Assembly (NCBI GenBank): GCA_001542995.1
Contig: LFLA01000021.1
Span: 186,001-250,000 of the forward strand
Length of the DNA: 64,000 nucleotides
Source of the DNA: Nitrospina sp. LS_NOB
GTDB taxonomy: Bacteria > Nitrospinota > Nitrospinia > Nitrospinales > VA-1
Direction: 5' to 3'
The notes under the pieces: model-generated
What the model saw: only the letters and a program-made list of their open reading frames with translations
Told to the model about the DNA's origin: nothing
Database searches by the model: none
Program-made: the position numbers and the translations under genes
Shown here: positions 23,075-31,436 of the stretch, one piece after another
How positions within the stretch are numbered: position 1 is the first letter of the stretch
Layout of the letters: every line of letters begins with the position of its first letter

Positions 23075-24577
23075 ATGGTGAAGCCAACTGAGACGATGGC
23101 CGACCCTGCCCGCCCGCACTTCAACTTCGATAACAGCTTCGCCCGCAGCCTTGAAGGCTTTTTCAAGTTCTGCCAGGCAGAACCTGCGGCCGACCCGAAA
23201 CTGCTGCAGTTCAACCATGCACTGGCCGAGGAGCTCGGCCTTGATCCCGTCGCGCTCGATTCGGAAGCTGGTTTGGCGATTTTCTCCGGCAATGTAACAC
23301 CCGAGGGCTCGGAACCGCTTGCCCAGGCTTATGCCGGGCACCAGTTTGGCGGGTTCGCACCGCAGCTGGGGGATGGACGCGCGCTTCTCCTCGGTGAGGT
23401 GATCGACACCCGACAACGACGCCGCGATATCCAGCTAAAAGGATCGGGCCGCACCCCGTTCTCTCGCGGCGGAGATGGCAAGGCGGCTGTTGGCCCGGTG
23501 TTGCGCGAATACCTGATCGGGGAAAGCATGCATGCGCTCGGCATCCCGACGACACGCGCCCTGGCGGCCGTTTCCACCGGGGAGGCCGTCTATCGGGAAT
23601 TCCCTCTGCCCGGTGCTATTCTCACCCGGGTTGCGTCTAGTCACATCCGCGTCGGAACTTTCGAGTTTGGCGCCGCGCGCGGTGACGTCGACAAAGTCCG
23701 TGCGCTTGCCGATTATGCCATTCAGCGACACTACACCGAAATAGCCGATGCGGAAAACCCATATCTGTCATTCTTCGCGGCCGTCACCGATGCCCAGGCC
23801 GCCCTGGTGGCGCGCTGGATGAATATCGGTTTCATCCACGGGGTGATGAACACCGACAACATGACGATCTCCGGCGAGACCATCGATTACGGGCCCTGCG
23901 CCTTTATGGACAGCTATGCGCCGGGCACGGTGTTCAGCTCGATCGACCACCATGGCCGCTATGCCTATGCTAACCAGCCGGTGATCCTGGCCTGGAACCT
24001 GACCCGATTGGCGGAAACGCTGGTCCGGTTTGTCGATCCCGACAAGGACCGGGCCATGGAATTGCTGACCGAAACGATCGAGCGTATTCAGCCACTCTAT
24101 GAGACTTACTGGCTGGCCGGAATGCGGTCCAAGATCGGTTTGTCGACGGAAGATCCTCTCGACCTGGAACTGATCAACGACCTGCTATCGGTGATGGAAG
24201 AAGGACATGCAGATTTCACCCTCGTCTTCCGTCGTCTCTCCCAAGCCTTGCGCGGTAATAGCGACGCGGTACAAAACTTGTTCGAAGAGCCTGCTGCCTT
24301 CGACGTCTGGGCACAGCGTTGGCGAAAGCGCCTGGAGCAGGATGGAATTGCAGCGGAGACTTGCGCTGAGGCGATGGACCGGGTCAACCCGATCTATATC
24401 CCGCGGAACCATAAGGTCGAAGAAGCCCTTGCCGCCGCCAATCGGGATGACATGGTGCCCTTCTCGGAGCTGCTGGCTGTTCTGAGCCATCCCTTTGACG
24501 AGGTCACGGGCAACGAAGATTATGCCGCGCCGGCGCCGGTTACGGACAGACCCTACAAGACGTTCTGCGGAACCTGA
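23075..24577 (+). CDS. selO: SelO/YdiU protein adenylyltransferase
   Basis: A 500-residue pseudokinase-fold enzyme that transfers AMP from ATP to Ser, Thr or Tyr residues and takes part in redox homeostasis. Family marks are AYAGHQFGGFAPQLGDGRA (about 86-104), the KGSGRTPFSRGGDG loop (about 123-136), IGFIHGVMNTDNM (about 249-261), DYGPCAFMD (about 267-275) and the C-terminal YKTFCGT, where Cys replaces the selenocysteine of eukaryotic SelO. The length is normal. By eye the gene is about 60% GC with a strong third-position bias, far above its neighbours, which suggests recent transfer from a GC-rich donor. It is a single gene. Confidence 0.95.
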   Translation: MVKPTETMADPARPHFNFDNSFARSLEGFFKFCQAEPAADPKLLQFNHALAEELGLDPVALDSEAGLAIFSGNVTPEGSEPLAQAYAGHQFGGFAPQLGDGRALLLGEVIDTRQRRRDIQLKGSGRTPFSRGGDGKAAVGPVLREYLIGESMHALGIPTTRALAAVSTGEAVYREFPLPGAILTRVASSHIRVGTFEFGAARGDVDKVRALADYAIQRHYTEIADAENPYLSFFAAVTDAQAALVARWMNIGFIHGVMNTDNMTISGETIDYGPCAFMDSYAPGTVFSSIDHHGRYAYANQPVILAWNLTRLAETLVRFVDPDKDRAMELLTETIERIQPLYETYWLAGMRSKIGLSTEDPLDLELINDLLSVMEEGHADFTLVFRRLSQALRGNSDAVQNLFEEPAAFDVWAQRWRKRLEQDGIAAETCAEAMDRVNPIYIPRNHKVEEALAAANRDDMVPFSELLAVLSHPFDEVTGNEDYAAPAPVTDRPYKTFCGT

Positions 24578-24620
24578 TGGTTGAAGAAAGTACCCAAAAT
24601 TGGAAACAGATTCAAAAGCC

Positions 24621-25514
24621 TCATATTTCCAAAGCAAGGTCAAGAGCTCGTTTCTTAATTTTGGCATTCGAACCAAACCAAGCCTGCCGCAGGCGATAGT
24701 CTTTAGTAGATCCGAGTTGGTGGTCGATAATGTAGATAACCGCATTCAATAACCCCCAAGCGGTCATTTTAGCAGATTCAAGATCCTGTCCCGGTGCCTG
24801 GGAGAAAGCCTCAATCGCTAACTTTGTGTTTTTCTCCGCAAGTTCATCCAATTCTTTCTCACCGATTACAGCAACGCCTTCAAGGGTATCCGGCTGAAAA
24901 ACTTCAAACAGATACCTCCAAGCTATTGGTTCATCCAACTTTTTATCTGACAGGTCCCGAGCAACATTTGCAAAAGCAGTGATCGCCTCGCGTCCTGGAA
25001 CGATGATGTCATTTACTTTTTGCTTCATCTTATCATCAAATTTTTGTGGCTTCTCGTTCTTAAATGGAAAGGTAGGTTTAAACGTACTTCTGAAAATATT
25101 TTTCATGTGGGATTTGGCATTGGAAACAATCTTTAACATATTATGACAACTTTCCCGCACGGTGAGAAACTGAATTTCAATCCTTTCCCTACCATCATCC
25201 CGCGAGGCCAGCAAGACGTAACCCTTTACCTTGTCTCCTCCCCGCAAAGTGAAATCTTCATTCAAACAGGCAAGGCTCCAAAGTATTCTTCCATTATCAA
25301 GGCCGCCTACAGTTTCGATTTCGGCCTTGGCAACTTCAAAAAAGGCTTTGAAGAACCTGATCGTTTCCTGATTGCCGTAAGATATTGGCCGCTGAGAAGG
25401 AACTCTTTTAACCTCCCAATCGAGCTTAGCCTTGTACAACATTTCAGCAGCGGAATCGTTTTTGTCAACCTCCGCACCGATACTATGCCAGGGTTTTTGA
25501 TTCGATACTTCCAT
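24621..25514 (-). CDS. DUF932 (phage/plasmid-like) protein
   Basis: A product of about 297 residues from ATG 25514 (MEVSNQKPWHSIG). This opening PWHxxG and later FLTVRESCHNML, RQAWFGSNAK and the overall length are those of DUF932 / phage-plasmid-like TIGR03299 relatives. The family is frequent on plasmids and prophages and has no settled biochemical role. A longer start at 25589 would add a hydrophobic stretch that is not family-like. The gene abuts the GC-rich selO on the opposite strand, so the two probably arrived separately. No other phage genes are nearby. Confidence 0.72.
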   Translation of the reverse strand: MEVSNQKPWHSIGAEVDKNDSAAEMLYKAKLDWEVKRVPSQRPISYGNQETIRFFKAFFEVAKAEIETVGGLDNGRILWSLACLNEDFTLRGGDKVKGYVLLASRDDGRERIEIQFLTVRESCHNMLKIVSNAKSHMKNIFRSTFKPTFPFKNEKPQKFDDKMKQKVNDIIVPGREAITAFANVARDLSDKKLDEPIAWRYLFEVFQPDTLEGVAVIGEKELDELAEKNTKLAIEAFSQAPGQDLESAKMTAWGLLNAVIYIIDHQLGSTKDYRLRQAWFGSNAKIKKRALDLALEI

Positions 25515-26109
25515 ATTTATAATCCACAGAGATAAGAAGGCAGCAATAGGACAAGCAGGAATAGAAAGAGAAGTTTCTTCACTAGCCACCTCGTTGTATT
25601 GGGAATATCTAATGCCATTTCAGCAGGAGAATATTGTCAATTTGGGGAGATTTTAGAACAAAATTAAGGGGATTAAAACTTCAAAAAATCAAATGGTCAG
25701 CCCCTTACTGGATTGTGGCTCCAGGGGTCGCGGGTTCTAGGCCCGCCGCTCAACACATTTTTTGGCAGAAATCCACAGGCTCAAACAAACTCAGGATGCG
25801 CTAGCGGAATTTGAAAAGAACGAGGTCTGCCAGGTGAATCCCCATTGCTTCCCGTTCCAAAATAAAGACTAGAACGATTCAAACCTGAATCACTATCTAC
25901 TTTTTAAGCAGCAGCCCCTGTTATCTCTTGCAGTTGCTTTTTCCGAAACGGCCCATTTTGGCCGTGGTGATGCAGAACTGGCCCCCCTCTCCAGGCGCCT
26001 AATTTTTCTGTCGGGATCGAACCGACCAAACATAGGCTTTATAGATTGATGACCTGCTGGCATTTACAGTTGCCTTGGTTTCCATGCATAAAAATTATTC
26101 CTCGGTGGT
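25515..26109. other. intergenic, mostly featureless
   Basis: No gene is convincing. Bases 25701-25757 (CTTACTGGATTGTGGCTCCA, GGGGTCGCGGGTTCTAGGCC, CGCCGCTCAAC) look like a dispersed repeat with a decayed tRNA 3' end: a T-arm-like GGTCGCGGGTTCTA with a degraded acceptor. CGGCCCATTTTGGCCG near 25955 is a small hairpin. Confidence 0.45.
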
Positions 26110-26247
26110 TCACTTATCCTTCTTATCCTTGGGGGGTGGAAAATTTTTGGAGGAGCCGAGACGCTTGGCAACATTAAACAACAATCCCAACAGAAAGCAG
26201 ATAAATAATAATCCATACAACATATAATTTTCATCAGTGAATTGCAT
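26110..26247 (-). CDS. 45-residue single-helix membrane microprotein
   Basis: On the minus strand the ATG at 26247 lies immediately after the stop of the HtrA-like gene (TAAATG). It opens a 45-residue frame: MQFTDENYM, a hydrophobic helix LYGLLFICFLLGLLFNV (about 10-26), then a basic tail with PPPKDKKDK. It is inserted in the operon with no gap and has the composition of a real membrane microprotein, possibly a partner or regulator of the upstream protein. A frame on the same DNA giving a Cys-rich 65-residue product is less plausible. Confidence 0.6.
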   Translation of the reverse strand: MQFTDENYMLYGLLFICFLLGLLFNVAKRLGSSKNFPPPKDKKDK

Positions 26248-26919
26248 TTATCTTGCCTCAATCAGAACAATATTATTTCTCGATCTTGAAATGAACGCAT
26301 CTCTCGAAAGGTTCTCAACCGGATGAGCGACTTTTTCAATTCTACCCGCCTTCATGGCTTTTTCCAACAACAATGCCGGGATAGCAAAATGATGCGAAGC
26401 CTCCACTGGAAACGCGGCTTTGGCATGTGCCTCCAACAACACCATTCCTACCACCTCCTGTCGGGAGTTGAACAATGGACTCCCACTATGCACCGGGTCG
26501 AGGGCCATCTTTAATCCGATCAGCATCGATGAGGTATCGGCGGATCCTTCGATTAAAACATGCTGGTCTTCCAGCGTGTTGGTCCACGGGTATCCCAATG
26601 TGAATACCGACTCACTTCGCGGACCCAATCCTTTTGCACTCAGAACTAGAGGCAGGCGCTTTACTTTCGGCATTTTATTCAATCTCAATATCGCCAGGTT
26701 GCTGGCAGGATCGAGAAACATCACCTCCGCTTCAATATCATCTTCGTTGGGAAATTTGACATTCAGTGCTCCCGCTTCTTTCACCAGATCATGATAGGTG
26801 AATACATGCATCCCATCACCAACGAGGAACCCTGAGCCCAGCCGGGTCACAGGCGTGGTGAAGATCAGGAAGGCCAGCATAATTCCTATAAATATAAACG
26901 CACCCAATGCCTTGATCAT
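26248..26919 (-). CDS. membrane-anchored HtrA-like serine protease relative
   Basis: A 223-residue protein from ATG 26919 (MIKALGAF, ribosome site GAGG): an N-terminal helix (3-21) then a trypsin-like domain, opening TRLGSGFLVGDG. By alignment to DegP-type proteases the catalytic His is at 43 (TYHDLV) and the Ser at 145 (HSGSPLFN), but the Asp position is Asn74 (DPASNLAIL in place of SDLAIL). No PDZ domain is present. Loss of the Asp predicts low or no proteolysis, or use as a sensor or chaperone. It is followed with no spacing by a microprotein. Confidence 0.78.
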   Translation of the reverse strand: MIKALGAFIFIGIMLAFLIFTTPVTRLGSGFLVGDGMHVFTYHDLVKEAGALNVKFPNEDDIEAEVMFLDPASNLAILRLNKMPKVKRLPLVLSAKGLGPRSESVFTLGYPWTNTLEDQHVLIEGSADTSSMLIGLKMALDPVHSGSPLFNSRQEVVGMVLLEAHAKAAFPVEASHHFAIPALLLEKAMKAGRIEKVAHPVENLSRDAFISRSRNNIVLIEAR

Positions 26920-27171
26920 TTTTTCCTCAATTTCCCTCTGACACAATAGTTGTGGAATCCACCCGGAATGCTATCCCGAAGCTCGTAGGATCCAAAAATT
27001 ATTTAAAATTTTCTTGTTCCCTTCTTTTGCAATACCATATAGAATGTCTTTCTTTAGCAAAATATAAAGGGAACATCTACACGTTTTCATTACATAGAGC
27101 CTTATAATACATTGTCTTGGGCTCCCGTGATGGCGGGTTAAAAACCAGCCGATCACCCCAACTATTTATAT

Positions 27172-27248
<77 letters not shown>

Positions 27249-27388
27249 TTACCAAACGTAGGGCCAGTTGTGAAGCACGGCTTTACCGGCATTAAACTGG
27301 CGGCTGCCCTGTTGGGCTATCGGAAAAGGTTCAGGCCCAAAAATGCTGAGCCTTGGGCGACCCAAAAAGCTAAGGAAAGGAGATGATT

Positions 27389-28147
27389 ATGTTTAATTTA
27401 AAAATAAGACTGGTCATTCTGACTGCAACCCTGTTCTTAAGTCAAAACGCTCTGGCGGCAACCGGAATGGACTCCATTGGCACCGGCAGTGCCGGCAGTT
27501 ATAGTCATGGAGAGCAAAAAGGTGAGGGCAGTAAAACCAAAACAATGCCCCACCATATTTCCGGAAGCAAAGGCCATCATATATCCGGAAACAGTAGTCA
27601 TCGTAAAGCGGAAGGAAGCGGCTCTAAAAAATCCTTTTCTTATCGTGGAAAGGAAGGGCACGACTATAGTCATAAAAAGTCAGAGGGCAGCGGCTCAAAA
27701 TCCTATTCCCATCATAGAAAATCAAAGGGACATAGCTACAAAAAGTCCGAAGGAAATTCGCGCCATGCCCGATCCGGTCACGGTTATAAAAAAAGTTCAC
27801 ATGGAAGCCATAGCAAATGCCCGTTCACCCATTTACTACGCTTCAAGGGTAAACTGGGCCTGACCGAAGCCCAGGTGGCAGAAGTCAAGAGACTGCGATT
27901 TGAATACCGGAAGAAAAGCATTCGCAACAAGGCCGAGCACAAAATTGCGCATATGGAGTTTAACAGACTGGTCCATGCTGAGAAGGTAAATGCCCAAGCC
28001 ATCCGATCAGCAGCAGGGAAAATTGCCGCGACCAAAACTCAAATGATAATGGCCACGGCAGAAGCAAAAATCGCTTTGCTCAACCTGTTGACTGAAGAAC
28101 AGCGGAAAAAAACTCACACCATGCATTCGGCTCATTCCTCTCACTGA
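27389..28147 (+). CDS. periplasmic Spy/CpxP-like protein with His/Ser-rich region
   Basis: A 252-residue secreted protein. ATG 27389 is preferred because AAAGGAG lies six bases upstream; ATG 27383 would touch that site. Signal peptide about 1-22. Residues about 25-140 are low-complexity, built from His, Ser, Gly, Lys with repeated SGSK, SHHRK and KSEG units, suited to binding metal ions. The C-terminal part (about 148-240) is the Spy/CpxP fold: LGLTEAQVAEVKRLRFEYRK and LLTEEQRKK, with the two LTxxQ motifs in place. Likely a periplasmic metal-responsive chaperone. It lies between tRNA-Arg and tRNA-Pro. Confidence 0.8.
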   Translation: MFNLKIRLVILTATLFLSQNALAATGMDSIGTGSAGSYSHGEQKGEGSKTKTMPHHISGSKGHHISGNSSHRKAEGSGSKKSFSYRGKEGHDYSHKKSEGSGSKSYSHHRKSKGHSYKKSEGNSRHARSGHGYKKSSHGSHSKCPFTHLLRFKGKLGLTEAQVAEVKRLRFEYRKKSIRNKAEHKIAHMEFNRLVHAEKVNAQAIRSAAGKIAATKTQMIMATAEAKIALLNLLTEEQRKKTHTMHSAHSSH

Positions 28148-28175
28148 AAACTAGGAATGTATTAAAAGAATTTTT

Positions 28176-28250
28176 CGGGGCGTAGCGCAGCCTGGCTAGC
28201 GTACCTGCTTTGGGAGCAGGGGGTCGGAGGTTCAAATCCTCTCGCCCCGA
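28176..28250 (+). tRNA. tRNA-Pro (TGG)
   Basis: Cloverleaf with acceptor CGGGGCG (28176-28182) pairing with CGCCCCG (28243-28249), anticodon loop TTTGGGA with anticodon TGG, T-arm AGGTTCAAATCCT, discriminator A. CCA is not encoded (TCA follows). A terminator sits just downstream. Confidence 0.95.
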
Positions 28251-28261
28251 TCATTTAAATC

Positions 28262-28294
28262 AAGGACTTGCAGTTACTGCGAGTCCTTTTTTTT
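28262..28294 (+). terminator. Rho-independent terminator after tRNA-Pro
   Basis: AAGGACTTGCAG and CTGCGAGTCCTT form a 12-bp stem with one G-T pair and a TTA loop, followed by a run of T. It closes the tRNA-Pro transcript. Confidence 0.92.
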
Positions 28295-28427
28295 GCCCGC
28301 TATGATAAAACTGAGTATTAACATTTTCACCTCCCTTCTTTCTATTGCCTTTTTTACTAATTTAAGTAATCATAAATAATCTTAGTTATCTACGACAGCC
28401 CCTTATTTAAATGTGCTCGTCTTTTAC

Positions 28428-28724
28428 TTATATATTTTCGCCTGGAAATCTTTTCTGAATCCACTCTAAAATTAGTGGATAGACTGCATCATCCGTTGAT
28501 ATTTCGTAGTTCAACTCATCACTTAAGAGAGTCAGTGACATGAGTGCCCTTTCTCTAAGCGGGACACCTATTATTGCCAATTTTGTATTTATTTTTTCCA
28601 TTAAATCATGAAGCTTCTTCGGGTCATCTAGTTCTTCCAGTTCAGTCATCAAACTAATCTCCTCTATTTTCCACCCTACCTTACGGCAAACAATCGCCTG
28701 GACGAGATCGGCTGGCACGGCCAC
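28428..28724 (-). CDS. small hypothetical protein
   Basis: A 98-residue mostly helical soluble protein with an acidic loop (ELEELDDPKKLHDL) and a C-terminal WIQKRFPG. No family is recognised. It is followed upstream by two further minus-strand small genes separated by 60-80 bp; there is no clear ribosome site. Confidence 0.5.
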   Translation of the reverse strand: MAVPADLVQAIVCRKVGWKIEEISLMTELEELDDPKKLHDLMEKINTKLAIIGVPLRERALMSLTLLSDELNYEISTDDAVYPLILEWIQKRFPGENI

Positions 28725-28784
28725 CAGCCTCTTTTCAATCTTTCCTCATATCTAACATGGCCATATTGATAAATGATGGCCTCA

Positions 28785-29036
28785 TCATTTCCAAAATTGC
28801 CACTGCTTTTTCATCAAACCTTCCACAGCCATATTGATTCGCTTATGGAACAATTTTGATTTTCCTGCAACGTATTCAGCGCGAAAAACATAGACATCGC
28901 AAGGTTCACAATGCCAATAGCCTATATTGCTTTCAAGAGGTGAATTCACGGGCAACTCCACTCCATCCACCTGCGCATTCATCTGAAATTTGGAAACCAT
29001 TGGCTTGCCGCACGATTTACAGATTTCACTTGGCAT
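28785..29036 (-). CDS. small zinc-ribbon protein
   Basis: An 83-residue cytosolic protein from ATG 29036 (MPSEICKSCG). Two CxxC knuckles (Cys6/Cys9 in CKSCGKP and Cys43/Cys46 in WHCEPCDVY) make a likely zinc ribbon. The middle NSPLESNIGYWHCEPC resembles small conserved hypothetical proteins near stress operons. It precedes the DUF2617/PspA module in the opposite direction, so no operon link is seen. Confidence 0.6.
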   Translation of the reverse strand: MPSEICKSCGKPMVSKFQMNAQVDGVELPVNSPLESNIGYWHCEPCDVYVFRAEYVAGKSKLFHKRINMAVEGLMKKQWQFWK

Positions 29037-29117
29037 CAATTCATCTCCGTAGACAAAATCTCCGTTCTACACCCTGCAAAAACCCTTTTACTCCGCACAA
29101 TATTCCCTTTAAATCGG

Positions 29118-29315
29118 TTAGCCTTTAAGCCGCCGCCAGAAATAGAAACCAGTCCCTCCCAAGAGAAAAAGAACATAGAATCCATATTCGATCATCAACT
29201 GGTAAATATACATCTTAATCCCCATTACAAGGATCGGCCACAAAAAATACAGTGCCACCGCCAGACCGCATAGTAGGAGAAGGATTTTAAGGTTCAAAAT
29301 ATTATTCTCATTCAA
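29118..29315 (-). CDS. small two-helix membrane protein
   Basis: A 65-residue hydrophobic protein with two predicted helices (about 6-24 and 42-60) ending in a basic WRRLKG. It has no recognised family. The gene is read away from the DUF2617 operon, and both could share a 90-bp divergent promoter region (29316-29402). Confidence 0.5.
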   Translation of the reverse strand: MNENNILNLKILLLLCGLAVALYFLWPILVMGIKMYIYQLMIEYGFYVLFLLGGTGFYFWRRLKG

Positions 29316-29402
29316 GTTATATTTTTAAGGTAAAACATGATAGGATTTTATTGTCTGAAACAGATGTTACCATCGAACGAAGCCTGAAACTATCTCCAAA
29401 CT

Positions 29403-29942
29403 ATGATAGAGCCGATTTACTTCAGCCTGTACGAACAGGTACCCGATTACAATGTGCGTGTCTTCCAAAGCACTCAATGGGTTCTCGACAATGGAGTGTC
29501 TCTTGAAGTCAGCATCATCGGGAAAAGCCATCGAGTGATAAGCCGCCTGGGGAAAAACTGTCTTACTGAATTCATTACTTGCTTTGACCCTAAATTACCC
29601 GAGAACGGCTTGGAGAAAGTGTGCATTCAACCGGATACCGTGCATGACCAGGAATATCGATCTGGCAAACTTTCATACCAGGTCAGCGTCGAACAGGTCG
29701 CCCACTTATATGATAACATGGATGAATTTTTAAATTCGTTAGACGGGATTTCCCCGTCACAGGTACTGACTCATGAATTCCCCGGCGTGCCGGGTTTCTC
29801 TGGAAAACCACTGCCTTTTACCGGTTTGGCATTGAATTCTGATACAAACACCTTTTATACTGTTCATACTTATCCCGAAAGTGACATTTCCACTATTAGC
29901 CGGACCACTATTAATTTACCGGTTTTATCGACGGCAACATGA
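29403..29942 (+). CDS. DUF2617 family protein
   Basis: A 179-residue protein. SLEVSIIGKSHRV (about 33-45), TCFDP, THEFPGVPGFSG, LPFTGLAL and the tail TVHTYPESDISTISRTTI match the DUF2617 order known from actinobacterial clusters that also carry DUF4178, DUF350 and spermidine synthase. Its function is not known; it lacks a signal peptide and is predicted to be cytosolic. It is the first gene of a tight five-gene operon and overlaps the J-domain gene by four bases. In other lineages the same family sits in polyamine- and membrane-stress modules, which fits the context here. Confidence 0.75.
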   Translation: MIEPIYFSLYEQVPDYNVRVFQSTQWVLDNGVSLEVSIIGKSHRVISRLGKNCLTEFITCFDPKLPENGLEKVCIQPDTVHDQEYRSGKLSYQVSVEQVAHLYDNMDEFLNSLDGISPSQVLTHEFPGVPGFSGKPLPFTGLALNSDTNTFYTVHTYPESDISTISRTTINLPVLSTAT

Positions 29943-30289
29943 TTAAGCGTCTTTTCAATATTGCGCGAGCCGAATTGAGCGACTTTGCGCAGAAAAAAAA
30001 ATGGGGCGAAAAAGATACTCCGTCAACGGAGCCTGAATTTTTCAATGACCGTGAGAAAGATACGAGTTCTTATTCGGCTCTTGATCCCTTAGCGAAATAC
30101 TACGCCAACCTGGAAATACCTGTTGGCTCTGATCGGGTAACGATAAAAAATGCCTGGAAAACGCAGATGAAAAAATACCACCCAGACCTTCATTGCTCTG
30201 ACCCGAAAAAAAAACAAATTGCCGAGGAACTCACCCGCCAATTGACTCAGGCGTATCGTACTCTGGATTCAGCATTTTTAAGAAAGTAA
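29939..30289 (+). CDS. J-domain protein of the PspA/DUF2170 operon
   Basis: A 116-residue protein. The N-terminal half (about 1-48) is charged and probably flexible. The C-terminal half is a J domain: LAKYYANLEI as helix I, ITIK-type positive helix II containing WKTQMKKY, the His81-Pro-Asp83 loop and helix III QIAEELTRQLTQAYRTL. This should stimulate a DnaK-type ATPase. It overlaps the DUF2617 gene by ATGA and is 12 bp before the DUF2170 gene. J-domain genes are not a standard member of the E. coli yjfI-type operon, so the pairing is notable. Confidence 0.85.
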   Translation: MIKRLFNIARAELSDFAQKKKWGEKDTPSTEPEFFNDREKDTSSYSALDPLAKYYANLEIPVGSDRVTIKNAWKTQMKKYHPDLHCSDPKKKQIAEELTRQLTQAYRTLDSAFLRK

Positions 30290-30301
30290 GAGGAGAAAAT
30301 A

Positions 30302-30694
30302 ATGTCCGATTTTGAGAAAGTGAAAGATTTTATACTTGATATGGGGTTCAACATAAGCCACGAGGACCCTAAGGAAGAGTTGGTGGTTATAGATGATGAT
30401 GAACGAGGAATCAAAAATCTCGTGATTGATTGCGAAGCCCCTATCCTGATTCTTGAGCAAGTCGTCATCCCCATGCCCCAGGATTCTTCCGATTTCTGCA
30501 AACGTCTTCTCCAAATCAATCGCACTTTGGTTCACGGTGCTTTTGTTCTCGACGAAGAAGGCACAACGCTATTATTCCGGGATACCCTGCAATTAGAAAA
30601 CCTGGATCGTAATGAATTGGAAGGAAGCATAGATGCATTGAGTCTAGCGCTGGCAGAATATGCAAATGAACTGGTTTCATTCGTGCGCGGGTAA
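30302..30694 (+). CDS. DUF2170 protein (YjfI-like)
   Basis: A 130-residue soluble protein. EELVVIDDDERGIKNLVIDC (about 27-46), ILILEQVVIPM, NRTLVHGAFVLDEEG and the C-terminal helix match the DUF2170/YjfI family, which in E. coli starts the yjfIJKLMC operon. Its role is not established; it is thought to work with the adjacent PspA homologue at the membrane. The start follows AGAGGAGA. It lies 29 bp before the PspA gene. Acidic residues at DDDER are a family feature. Confidence 0.82.
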   Translation: MSDFEKVKDFILDMGFNISHEDPKEELVVIDDDERGIKNLVIDCEAPILILEQVVIPMPQDSSDFCKRLLQINRTLVHGAFVLDEEGTTLLFRDTLQLENLDRNELEGSIDALSLALAEYANELVSFVRG

Positions 30695-30723
30695 ACACAA
30701 ATTCTGTAATGGAGAGATAAAAA

Positions 30724-31434
30724 ATGACCGGATTATTTACAAGAATACTGCGGCTGGGCAAGGCCGAGGCGCATTCTGTGGTGGACAAGTTCGAAGACCC
30801 TATCAAAATGACTGAGCAGGGCATTCGTGAACTTAAAAAGGATTTGGAAGAATCCATGAAAAGCCTGGCACAAGTTAAAAGCATTGTGATCCGTATGAGA
30901 AACGATGCGGAAAACAAAAAGAAGCTTGCGGCAGATTACGAAAGTAAGGCTATGGCTTTGTTACAAAAAGCCGAGCAGGGTTCACTGGAAATGTCTGAAG
31001 CTGAGAGGCTGGCAACCGAGGTTCTCTCGCGCAAAGAAGATGCAGCAAAAGAAGCCTTGCGGCTCAGCAAGGAGGTGACCTCCCAGGAAAGCATGGTTCT
31101 TCAATTACAACGCAACGTGGATAAACTACGCACTACCGTTCAGCGTTACGAAAATGATCTGGTCACCCTGCGTGCCCGTTCCAAAACAGCCGCCGCTACG
31201 AAAAAGCTGAATGCGCAAATCGCCAGAGTCGGGTCCGACAGCACTATCGCCATGCTTGAAAAAATGCGCGACAAAGTCGAGGAGGATGAGTCTCTGTCCC
31301 AAGCCTACGGTGAGATGGCCGATTCGGGGCAGAGCGTTGATGATGAGATCAATAAAGCCCTGGGTGAAGGTTCGTCCATGCCGGGAGTCTCTGACAGCCT
31401 TGCCACCCTTAAAGCTAAAATGAAGCTCAAATAA
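30724..31434 (+). CDS. PspA/IM30 family protein (YjfJ-like)
   Basis: A 236-residue ESCRT-III-like coiled-coil protein that forms helical rods on stressed inner membranes. Features: an amphipathic N-terminal helix TGLFTRILRLGKAEAHSV, then DKFEDPIKMTEQGIRELKKDLE and a continuous heptad region to about residue 195, and a short C-terminal tail with SMPGVSDSLATLKAK. The length is standard. It sits between DUF2170 and DUF4178 genes with a two-base gap to the latter, the same order as in the yjf operon. No PspF activator or sigma-54 promoter was seen near it, so regulation likely differs from the E. coli psp system. Confidence 0.92.
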   Translation: MTGLFTRILRLGKAEAHSVVDKFEDPIKMTEQGIRELKKDLEESMKSLAQVKSIVIRMRNDAENKKKLAADYESKAMALLQKAEQGSLEMSEAERLATEVLSRKEDAAKEALRLSKEVTSQESMVLQLQRNVDKLRTTVQRYENDLVTLRARSKTAAATKKLNAQIARVGSDSTIAMLEKMRDKVEEDESLSQAYGEMADSGQSVDDEINKALGEGSSMPGVSDSLATLKAKMKLK

Positions 31435-31436
31435 TC

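Noticed and set aside
23211-23555. proteins on the minus strand of selO
   Set aside because: Long open frames opposite a GC-rich gene are expected by base composition. Their products are Arg/Pro-rich and unrecognised.
25701-25757. tRNA gene
   Set aside because: Only a T-arm-like GGTCGCGGGTTCTA and a degraded acceptor are present; no D-arm or anticodon arm. It is part of a dispersed repeat.
26064-26261. 65-residue Cys-rich minus-strand protein
   Set aside because: The overlapping frame starting at 26247 has an exact operon junction and a membrane-helix composition, whereas this one has no start context and a random-looking composition.
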